Shown one piece after another: positions 48,076-54,246 of a DNA stretch of 54,246 nt. The stretch lies in NCBI GenBank assembly GCA_002722885.1, contig PBNE01000023.1:1-54246 (forward strand), read 5' to 3'. Below the pieces are notes generated by a model. It saw nothing but the letters and a program-made list of their open reading frames with translations, was not told where the DNA came from and made no database searches. This DNA comes from Rhodospirillaceae bacterium (GTDB lineage Bacteria > Pseudomonadota > Alphaproteobacteria > SP197). Position 1 is the stretch's first letter, and each line of letters begins with the position of its first letter. The position numbers and the translations under genes are program-made.

Positions 48076-49530
48076 ATGGCAGCCACGATTGAAGGAGTAA
48101 CCGGTACCTGGGAATACGTCATCGGTCTTGAGGTTCACGCCCAGATCATTTCGAACTCAAAGCTGTTTTCTGGCGCATCGGCTGCCTTCGGTGCCGAACC
48201 CAATGCCCACGTTTCGTCGGTCGACGCCGGCATGCCGGGCATGCTGCCGGTGATCAACCTGGCCTGTATCGAGCAGGCTGTGAAGACCGGTCTGGCGATC
48301 AACGGCACGGTCAACACATACTCCGTGTTCGACCGGAAGAACTACTTCTATCCCGATCTGCCGCAGGGCTATCAGATCTCGCAGTATCTGCAGCCCGTCG
48401 TGTCCGGCGGCTTCATCGATATCGATCTCGAAGACGGTGAGACCAAGCGGATCGGGATCGAGCGCCTGCACGTCGAGCAGGATGCCGGCAAGAGCATGCA
48501 CGACCAGGACCCTTTGAGCTCCTATGTCGATCTCAACCGTTCGGGTGTGGGGCTGATGGAAATCGTGTCCCAGCCCGACATGCGTTCGCCCGAGGAAGCG
48601 GCCGATTACGTGCGCAAGCTGCGCACCATCGTGCGTTACGCCGGCACCTGTGACGGCAACATGCAGGAAGGCTCGATGCGGGTGGATGCCAACGTCTCCG
48701 TGCGCAAGCCCGGCGGCGAGCTGGGCACCCGCTGCGAGATCAAGAACCTCAATTCCGTGCGCTTCCTGCAGCGGGCGATCGAGTTCGAGGCCACGCGCCA
48801 GATCGACATTCTCGAAGCCGGTGGCTCGATCGATCAGGAAACCCGCCTGTTCGACGTCGGGCGTAACGAGACTCGCAGCATGCGCAGCAAGGAAGAGGCG
48901 CATGATTATCGCTACTTCCCCGACCCGGACCTGCTGCCGTTGCGGATCGAGCAGAGCTGGATCGATGGTATTGCGGCCCAGATTCCTGAACTGCCCGCCG
49001 CCAAGCGGGACAGGTTTATGAGCGAGTTCGGTCTTTCGGCCTATGACGCAGGTGTGCTCGTGGCCGAGCAGGAGAACGCGGATTTCTACGAGGCCGTGGC
49101 CGAAGGTCGTGACAAGAAGCTCGCGGCGAACTGGGTCATCTCCGAACTCTTCGGCCAGCTCAACAAAGCCGGCAAGGGTGTTGAAGGCAGCCCCGTCAGC
49201 GCCGACGCGTTGGGTGAACTGATCGATCTGATTACCGATGACACAATCTCGGGCCGCATCGCCAAGGACGTTTTTGCCGACATGTTCGAGACCGGCAAGG
49301 GGGCTGCCGCGATCGTTGAAGAGAAGGGCCTCAAGCAGGTCACCGACACCGGCGCGATCGAAGCGGTGATCGATGAGGTCATGGCGCGCGAGACCGAGAA
49401 GGTCGCCGAGTACCGTGGCGGCAAGGACAAGCTCTTCGGCTTCTTCATCGGCCAGGTCATGAAGGCCTCGGGCGGCAAGGTCAATCCGAAGGCAGTGAAC
49501 GAGATTCTGCGCAAGAAACTCCATGGCTGA
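48076..49530 (+). CDS. gatB: Asp-tRNA(Asn)/Glu-tRNA(Gln) amidotransferase subunit B
   Basis: This 484-residue kinase-transferase subunit has [10 protein letters not shown] near residue 15, [22 protein letters not shown] sequence near 88, [17 protein letters not shown] near 152, and the YqeY-like tail ending [17 protein letters not shown]. It starts three bases after gatA. Its last eight bases are shared with the following PLP gene, so that gene is likely coupled to the gat operon. Confidence 0.97.
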   Translation: MAATIEGVTGTWEYVIGLEVHAQIISNSKLFSGASAAFGAEPNAHVSSVDAGMPGMLPVINLACIEQAVKTGLAINGTVNTYSVFDRKNYFYPDLPQGYQISQYLQPVVSGGFIDIDLEDGETKRIGIERLHVEQDAGKSMHDQDPLSSYVDLNRSGVGLMEIVSQPDMRSPEEAADYVRKLRTIVRYAGTCDGNMQEGSMRVDANVSVRKPGGELGTRCEIKNLNSVRFLQRAIEFEATRQIDILEAGGSIDQETRLFDVGRNETRSMRSKEEAHDYRYFPDPDLLPLRIEQSWIDGIAAQIPELPAAKRDRFMSEFGLSAYDAGVLVAEQENADFYEAVAEGRDKKLAANWVISELFGQLNKAGKGVEGSPVSADALGELIDLITDDTISGRIAKDVFADMFETGKGAAAIVEEKGLKQVTDTGAIEAVIDEVMARETEKVAEYRGGKDKLFGFFIGQVMKASGGKVNPKAVNEILRKKLHG

Positions 49531-51808
49531 CGCCGGCGGCTGGCATGCCGACACCCAGCTTGCTCAGGCCATGGGCTGGCTGGAAGAGACGACGGGCGGC
49601 CTGGCGCCGTCGATTCAGGCGGCGACGACCTTCGTGCGCGGCCCGGAACTCAGGTCCGATGAAGGACTCTGGTACAGCCGGCCCGACAATCCCTGCTACT
49701 GGCAGGTCGAAGCGTTGATCGCTGAACTTGAGCATGGCGAAGCCGCCATGGTGACGGGCTCGGGCTCGGCCTCGATGGCCATGGTATTCGAGGCGCTGGA
49801 GACTGGTGACCACGTGGTCATGCCTGACCACGGTTACGGCGGCATCCACTACCTGATCAACGACATGGCCAATGCATGGGGCATTTCCATCGATACCTAT
49901 GCAACCGGTCATGCCGAGGCGATGGCAGCGGTACTGCGGCCGGGCCAGACGAAAGTGGTCTGGGTCGAAACGCCATCAAACCCAGAGATAGTGGTGGTCG
50001 ACGTCGACCGGTTCTCTGAAATCGCGCACGAGGCAGGTGCCCTTGTCGTGGTGGACAGCACGTTCTGTCCGCCGCCGATCAGCCGTCCGCTCGATCACGG
50101 CGCCGACATTGTGCTGCATTCGGGTACGAAGTTTCTAAACGGTCACAGCGATGTGGTCTGCGGAACCATCGCGACCCGGCGCAAGGATGCGTTCTGGCAC
50201 CGGCTCGACCGGATGCGCATGCGGTCCGGCGCTATGCTGGGACCATTCGAGACCTGGCTGCTGCTGCGCGGCTTGCGCACGCTGCACCTTAGGATGGAAA
50301 AGGCCCAGGCCAACGCGGAGGTCGTGGCGGGGTTTCTGGAACAGCACCCCGGCGTGTCGCGGGTCTTCTACCCCGGGCTTACCGGCCACGGCACCCATGC
50401 CGAAGCCAAACGCCAGATGGCCGGCTTCGGGGCGATGGTCTCGTTCGATGTGATGGGCGATCAGGACGATGCGCTGGCAGTCTACCACGCCACGAGGGTT
50501 TTCAAGAGCGCGACATCGTTGGGCGGACCGGAAAGTCTGGTGGAGCATCGCAAGAGCTCCGATGGCTATGAATCACCGGTGCCACCGAACCAGCTCCGGT
50601 TGTCGATCGGACTGGAAGACGCTGATGACCTCGTGGCTGACCTCGATGCGGCTCTGGCCGGTGATGCCGTGAACCGGCCTCTGGGGACGGCGACGAAGCT
50701 GGCCCAGGGGCTCGGATGGACCGGCGCGGATCACAAGGGGGTCGTGCTGCCGATCCATATGGCAACGACCTATGCAACCGACCCCGCGGCCTATGGCAAA
50801 CCCTATGCCTATGGCCGCGACCAGAACCCGACCTACGAACAGCCCGAAGCCGTGATTGCCGATATGGAAGGCGGGGCCGAGGCGCGGGTCTTTGCCTCCG
50901 GCATGGCCGCCACTTCGGCGGTGTTTCAGGCGCTGAAGTCGGGTGACCACGTGGTGATGCAGGAGACGCTCTACTGGGCCCTGCGCGGCCTGATGGCGGA
51001 GGTCGTCGAGCCCTGGGGAATCCGTGTGAGCTGGTTCCCGACTGGTGATCTCGATGCCCTGCAGGCTGCCGTGGAGCCGAGCGTGACGAAGGTCGTCTGG
51101 CTTGAGACCCCGGCCAATCCGACCATGACCGTGACCGACATCGCGTCCGCCACGGCGATCGCGCGCAAGGCCGGTGCGGTGAGCGTGGTCGACAGCACCT
51201 TCGCGACGCCGCTGATCACCAAGCCGCTCGAGCTGGGCGCTGACATCGTCATGCATTCGGGCACCAAGTACCTCAACGGGCACAGTGATGTTCTGTGCGG
51301 GGTTCTGGTCACACGCGAGGTCACACCTTTCTGGGAACATATCTGCCACCTGCGCCACATGACCGGTGCAGTCATGGGGCCGTTCGAGGCCTTCCTGCTA
51401 ATGCGCGGTCTGCGCACGCTCCATCTGCGTGTCGCCCGGTGCTGTGAGAATGCGAAGGCGCTCGCGATCTGGCTCGACAGTCACCCGGCCGTCGATCAGG
51501 TGCTCTATCCCGGTCTTCCAGGCTTTCCCGGACACAATCTGGCCGGAGCGCAGATGACGGGCGGCTTCGGGGGCATGCTCTCGGTCCGCATCAAAGGTGG
51601 TGAGGCGGCGGCCCGTCGTGTCTGGGCGCGTTTCAAGGTGTTCAAGATCGCGACCTCACTGGGTGGTGTCGAAAGCCTCGTCGAACATCGTGCCACGGTT
51701 GAGGGCCCCGAAAGCCCTGTACCAACCGATCTGCTACGCTTTTCGGTCGGGGTCGAGTATATTGACGACCTGCGGGCCGACCTCGGCCAGGCGTTGCAAG
51801 ACGCCTGA
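49523..51808 (+). CDS. Tandem fusion of two Cys/Met-metabolism PLP enzymes
   Basis: One unbroken frame of 761 residues holds two complete type-I PLP domains of the cystathionine synthase/lyase family (usually 380-430 residues each). Domain 1 (about 1-380): YSR at 51-53, Tyr105, Asp178, Schiff-base Lys203 in [13 protein letters not shown], and carboxylate Arg359 in LRLSIG. Domain 2 (about 381-761): YGR at 430-432, Tyr484, Asp557, Lys582 in [13 protein letters not shown], and Arg739 in LRFSVG. Both keep SLGGxESLVEHR. The substrates are unknown; cystathionine beta-lyase, gamma-synthase or a sulfhydrylase are all possible. It overlaps gatB by eight bases. Active sites of this family are shared between paired subunits, so the chain may be a built-in dimer (inference). 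Confidence 0.9.
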   Translation: MADAGGWHADTQLAQAMGWLEETTGGLAPSIQAATTFVRGPELRSDEGLWYSRPDNPCYWQVEALIAELEHGEAAMVTGSGSASMAMVFEALETGDHVVMPDHGYGGIHYLINDMANAWGISIDTYATGHAEAMAAVLRPGQTKVVWVETPSNPEIVVVDVDRFSEIAHEAGALVVVDSTFCPPPISRPLDHGADIVLHSGTKFLNGHSDVVCGTIATRRKDAFWHRLDRMRMRSGAMLGPFETWLLLRGLRTLHLRMEKAQANAEVVAGFLEQHPGVSRVFYPGLTGHGTHAEAKRQMAGFGAMVSFDVMGDQDDALAVYHATRVFKSATSLGGPESLVEHRKSSDGYESPVPPNQLRLSIGLEDADDLVADLDAALAGDAVNRPLGTATKLAQGLGWTGADHKGVVLPIHMATTYATDPAAYGKPYAYGRDQNPTYEQPEAVIADMEGGAEARVFASGMAATSAVFQALKSGDHVVMQETLYWALRGLMAEVVEPWGIRVSWFPTGDLDALQAAVEPSVTKVVWLETPANPTMTVTDIASATAIARKAGAVSVVDSTFATPLITKPLELGADIVMHSGTKYLNGHSDVLCGVLVTREVTPFWEHICHLRHMTGAVMGPFEAFLLMRGLRTLHLRVARCCENAKALAIWLDSHPAVDQVLYPGLPGFPGHNLAGAQMTGGFGGMLSVRIKGGEAAARRVWARFKVFKIATSLGGVESLVEHRATVEGPESPVPTDLLRFSVGVEYIDDLRADLGQALQDA

Positions 51809-51827
51809 GCTTGGGACCTGATGGGCC

Positions 51828-52565
51828 GTGTCCTCTCTGCCGATTGCCGATGATAACCCGATCACCCTGATCCGCTTTCAGGTGGTGACCGTGTGCCTGA
51901 TCGCGGTTAACGTTGTTGTGTTCGGCGGCCAGTCTCTGCTCGACGACCAGAGCACATGGGAGCTCTGGGCTAGCTTCGGCGTGATCCCGGTGGTCCTAAA
52001 CGATGAGATGAGTCTGCCGCCTGATCTTGATGTGATCCCGGCGTGGGCGACCCTGCTGACCTCCATGTTCCTCCACAGCGGTATCTATCATCTGGGCGGC
52101 AACATGCTGTTTCTCTGGATCTTTGGCGACAACGTCGAGGATGCCATGGGCCACACGCGCTTCCTTCTCTTCTTCGTAGCCTGTGGCGTTTTGGCGGGGC
52201 TGACGCAGGCCTTTGTCGATCCGGATTCGCTGGCTCCCGTAATCGGCGCCAGCGGCGCCATCGCTGGTGTTCTCGGGGCCTATCTCATGCTGCATCCGCG
52301 CCGGCGCATGATCGTTCTCGTCCTGCGTATGATCCCGATCCGGCTCCATGTCGGCCTGGTCCTGATCTTCTGGGGCCTGTTTCAGGTCGGCTCGGCCTTC
52401 GTGCTGAATGGCGATCCCGACAACGATACGGCCTGGTGGGCGTACATCGGCGGCTTCATCGCCGGGATGGTGCTCGTTGTGGTCTTCAAACGCTGGTCCG
52501 TTCCTTTATTCGATATGGATTTAGTTTCTGAGAAGAAAGATAAGAAAGAAAGGGTAAGTTATTGA
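51828..52565 (+). CDS. Rhomboid-family membrane protein lacking the catalytic histidine
   Basis: This 245-residue membrane protein has about six or seven helices. Rhomboid motifs: FLHSGIYHLGGNMLFLWIFGDNVED (residues 81-105) and the catalytic Ser142 in IGASGAIAG. The partner histidine, normally in AHIGG, is Tyr206 (codon TAC at 52443-52445) in WAYIGGFIAG. The Ser-His dyad is therefore incomplete, pointing to an inactive, iRhom-like protein. The start is GTG at 51828. The C-terminal tail is Lys/Glu-rich and AT-rich in DNA. It overlaps the GST gene by four bases. Confidence 0.88.
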   Translation: MSSLPIADDNPITLIRFQVVTVCLIAVNVVVFGGQSLLDDQSTWELWASFGVIPVVLNDEMSLPPDLDVIPAWATLLTSMFLHSGIYHLGGNMLFLWIFGDNVEDAMGHTRFLLFFVACGVLAGLTQAFVDPDSLAPVIGASGAIAGVLGAYLMLHPRRRMIVLVLRMIPIRLHVGLVLIFWGLFQVGSAFVLNGDPDNDTAWWAYIGGFIAGMVLVVVFKRWSVPLFDMDLVSEKKDKKERVSY

Positions 52566-53179
52566 TAAAGCTTTTTACTTCGCCAACTCCGAATGGTCGC
52601 AAGGTGTCGATCATGCTTGAGGAAATCGCGCTGCCCTATGAGGTGCATCGGGTCGATATTGGGGCTGACGAACAGTTCAGGCCGGAGTTTCTGGCGATCA
52701 GTCCGAATAACAAGATCCCCGCAATTGTCGATCCCGACGGACCCGGCGGTGCCCCGATTAGCCTGTTCGAATCAGGCGCAATCCTGATCTATCTCGCCGA
52801 GAAGACCGGCAAGCTGATTCCGACGGAGTCGCGTGCCCGCTACGAGGTGTTGCAATGGCTGATGTTCCAGATGGCCGGCGTGGGGCCGATGTTCGGCCAG
52901 GCCAATCATTTCATCAAGTTCGCCAGGGAAGACGTACCCTATGGCAAGAAGCGCTATCGCGATGAGGCGATGCGCTTGCTGGGTGTGATGAACCGGCGGC
53001 TGGCCGAACACGATTACCTGGCGGGCGACTATTCGATTGCAGATGTCGCCACCTGGCCCTGGGTGATGCGGGCTGAATGGTACGATACCGACTGGAGCCA
53101 ATTTCCCAACACCAGGCGCTGGTACGACACTATTGGAGCCCGCGAGGCAGTGAAGCGAGGCACGGACGTGCCCTCGTGA
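52562..53179 (+). CDS. Glutathione S-transferase
   Basis: This 205-residue protein has a thioredoxin-like N-terminal half (IKLFTSPTPNGRKVSIMLEE, then ISPNNKIPAIVDPDG and FESGAILIYLAEKTG near 70-84) and an all-helical C-terminal half (YSIADVATWPWV near 159). The pattern is close to YfcG/YghU (Nu-class) enzymes, which act as disulfide reductases using glutathione. The start is TTG at 52562, overlapping the rhomboid stop (TTGA). It is part of a coupled series. Confidence 0.92.
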   Translation: MIKLFTSPTPNGRKVSIMLEEIALPYEVHRVDIGADEQFRPEFLAISPNNKIPAIVDPDGPGGAPISLFESGAILIYLAEKTGKLIPTESRARYEVLQWLMFQMAGVGPMFGQANHFIKFAREDVPYGKKRYRDEAMRLLGVMNRRLAEHDYLAGDYSIADVATWPWVMRAEWYDTDWSQFPNTRRWYDTIGAREAVKRGTDVPS

Positions 53180-53655
53180 GCGTGTTGGCGCGAGCCTCGG
53201 TGCAGCGCGTGCAGGCGGCGCTGGAGAACGCGGACAGCACGGCGCGTGTGATCGAACTCGCGGAGACTGCGCGCTCGGCCGAGGATGCGGCCACCTCGGT
53301 GGCGTGTGCACTCGGCCAGATCGTCAAATCGCTAGTCTTTGCCATTGACGGAGCGCCCGTTATGGCTCTGGTCGCCGCCAAGCTGCTGCCGGAGGTTCTG
53401 GGAATTCCTGGCAAGGTCGGTCGGGGCGATGCGGACGCGGTGAAGGCCGTGACCGGCTTTTCAATCGGTGGCGCGCTGCCACTCGCCCACGCCAGCCCGC
53501 TGCCTATTGCCATCGATGCCGGCCTGCAGCGTTACGAGATGATCTATGCGGCGGTCGGTCATCCTCATTGTGTCTTTCCCGAATCGCCTGCGGCACTGGT
53601 GCGCATGACCGGAGGAATTCTGTCCGACAACCTTGGAGAACCGGCCGATGGCTGA
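53176..53655 (+). CDS. YbaK/ProX-type aminoacyl-tRNA deacylase
   Basis: This 159-residue protein has the YbaK fold signature: CALGQIVKSLVF near residue 55 with the conserved lysine, and AVTGFSIGGALPLAH near 95. Such proteins clear mischarged tRNAs (for example Cys-tRNA(Pro) or Ala-tRNA(Pro)); which one is unknown. The GTG start at 53176 overlaps the GST stop (GTGA); the open frame up to 53077 is GST sequence read in another frame. Confidence 0.88.
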   Translation: MSVLARASVQRVQAALENADSTARVIELAETARSAEDAATSVACALGQIVKSLVFAIDGAPVMALVAAKLLPEVLGIPGKVGRGDADAVKAVTGFSIGGALPLAHASPLPIAIDAGLQRYEMIYAAVGHPHCVFPESPAALVRMTGGILSDNLGEPADG

Positions 53656-54028
53656 CTTCGACGGCTTCGTGACCTTCGTCCACACGCCGGATCTGGACCG
53701 TGCTGCGCAGTTCTATGGCGACAGCCTTGGCTTGCCGCGTGTTCTTGATGAAGGCCCTGCGAAAACCTACCGCGTTTCGAATCAGGGTTTTCTCGGCGTT
53801 TGCATCGAGAGTGACAGCCCCCGCCGCCGCGTGCCCGAAGGCGTGTGCCTGACACTGGTGACCGACGATGTCGACGGCGTTTATCGGCGGCTGACCGAGC
53901 GCGGCGTCAGGAAAGAAGGCGCACCGCACGCCCTGCCGCAGTTCGGGGTCTACATCTTATTAGTCAAGGATCCGGACGGACACACGATCGAGGTGCAGCG
54001 CTTCGAGAACCCGGCCTGTAAGGGGTGA
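53648..54028 (+). CDS. VOC-superfamily (glyoxalase/bleomycin resistance-type) protein
   Basis: This 126-residue protein has a pair of beta-alpha-beta-beta-beta modules: VTFVHTPDLDRAAQFYGDSLG at the start and LLVKDPDGHTIEVQRFE at the end with the metal-binding glutamate. It is close in pattern to glyoxalase-like dioxygenase-superfamily proteins, but the substrate is not evident. ATG 53648 overlaps the YbaK-type gene by eight bases; an upstream TTG at 53633 is less likely. Confidence 0.88.
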   Translation: MADFDGFVTFVHTPDLDRAAQFYGDSLGLPRVLDEGPAKTYRVSNQGFLGVCIESDSPRRRVPEGVCLTLVTDDVDGVYRRLTERGVRKEGAPHALPQFGVYILLVKDPDGHTIEVQRFENPACKG

Positions 54029-54043
54029 CATGCGCCACACGCG

Positions 54044-54072
54044 TTGACGGGGCCAAGCGACCTCTTTAGAAG
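54044..54072 (+). promoter_or_regulatory. Predicted promoter of tRNA-Ser(GCT)
   Basis: TTGACG (54044-54049) and TAGAAG (54067-54072) are separated by 17 bases, and the mature tRNA starts at 54080, seven bases after the -10. The initiation site would nearly coincide with the tRNA 5' end. Confidence 0.55.
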
Positions 54073-54079
54073 CGGCGGC

Positions 54080-54170
54080 GGAGAGGTGGCCGAGTGGTCG
54101 AAGGCGCTCCCCTGCTAAGGGAGTATGGGTCAAAAGCCCATCGAGGGTTCGAATCCCTCTCTCTCCGCCA
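54080..54170 (+). tRNA. tRNA-Ser, anticodon GCT
   Basis: This is a type II tRNA with encoded CCA. The acceptor GGAGAGG (54080-54086) pairs with TCTCTCC (54160-54166) with one G-T wobble; discriminator G, then CCA at 54168-54170. The anticodon stem CTCCC/GGGAG encloses loop CTGCTAA, giving anticodon GCT, which reads AGC/AGU. The long variable arm (TATGGGTCAAAAGCCCAT) forms a stem. The T loop is TTCGAAT. Confidence 0.96.
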
Positions 54171-54173
54171 TTG

Positions 54174-54212
54174 TTTTTTGAGGACACCCCCCCAAGGGGT
54201 GTCCTCAAAAAA
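54174..54212. repeat. Perfect 17-bp inverted repeat after tRNA-Ser
   Basis: TTTTTTGAGGACACCCC (54174-54190) and GGGGTGTCCTCAAAAAA (54196-54212) are exact reverse complements around CCCAA. On either strand the T run is at the 5' side and the A run at the 3' side, the reverse of an intrinsic terminator with a downstream T tract. Transcription may still stop here after tRNA-Ser, but the structure is atypical. Confidence 0.8.
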
Positions 54213-54246
54213 TATGGACGAAGTGTTGCGGGATTCGTCGTTTCCA

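Noticed and set aside
48157..49554. 465-codon minus-strand frame over gatB
   Set aside because: Antisense shadow of a conserved gene, rich in Leu, Arg and His from complementing biased codons.

Overview
The window is a GC-rich chromosomal segment (low-to-mid 60s percent GC by eye) from an alphaproteobacterium, most likely a Rhodospirillales-type lineage. The signs are: a long tuf/S10-spc-alpha ribosomal operon that runs through secY-adk-rpsM-rpsK-rpoA-rplQ without rpmJ or rpsD; an ATP12-type F1 assembly chaperone; an EipB (DUF1849) envelope protein; a divK-pleD pair; and the gene order pyrB-pyrC-plsY-dprA-topA-rnr. The genus cannot be fixed from the sequence alone. No phage, insertion sequence, integrase or CRISPR array is visible.

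Layout: 1-14092, the 3' end of tuf and 27 complete translation, secretion and transcription genes on the plus strand, closed by a strong terminator at 14119-14146. A consensus promoter (11621-11648) sits before rpsM, and three GC-rich hairpins lie between rpsK and rpoA. 14206-18239: rarA, crcB, an RluC-type pseudouridine synthase, a HAD phosphatase and the ATP12 chaperone, mostly touching or overlapping. 18318-21853: propionyl-CoA carboxylase beta and alpha subunits. 22048-22992: a ruined sensor histidine kinase. 22989-24086: acyP, lipB and tRNA-Leu(GAG). 24228-30842: scattered accessory genes (lipid A deacylase LpxR, iron alcohol dehydrogenase, a broken nucleoside hydrolase, 2-hydroxyacid dehydrogenase, EipB, ROK kinase, HAD protein). 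31015-32764: divK-pleD signalling pair. 32640-46272, mostly minus strand: an unknown membrane-anchored protein, rpmG, MFS transporter, NUDIX hydrolase, a small unknown protein, rnr, topA, dprA (broken), plsY, pyrC, pyrB, AEC transporter and ruvX. 46319-54028, plus strand: gatCAB followed by an almost gapless series encoding a fused double PLP enzyme, a rhomboid protein, a glutathione transferase, a YbaK-type deacylase and a VOC protein. The window ends with tRNA-Ser(GCT) and a perfect 17-bp inverted repeat.

Two features stand out. (1) The gene at 49523-51808 encodes one 761-residue chain made of two complete Cys/Met-metabolism PLP enzyme domains, each with its own Schiff-base lysine (Lys203 and Lys582). 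This family normally works as dimers with shared active sites, so the chain may be a covalent pseudo-heterodimer. (2) The next gene is a rhomboid whose catalytic serine is present but whose catalytic histidine is a tyrosine (Tyr206), so it may be an inactive pseudoprotease.

Three clear pseudogenes (histidine kinase, nucleoside hydrolase, dprA) within 20 kb, each with several independent lesions, suggest ongoing gene loss. Loss of dprA would affect natural transformation. No stretch longer than 300 bases is without a gene or pseudogene.
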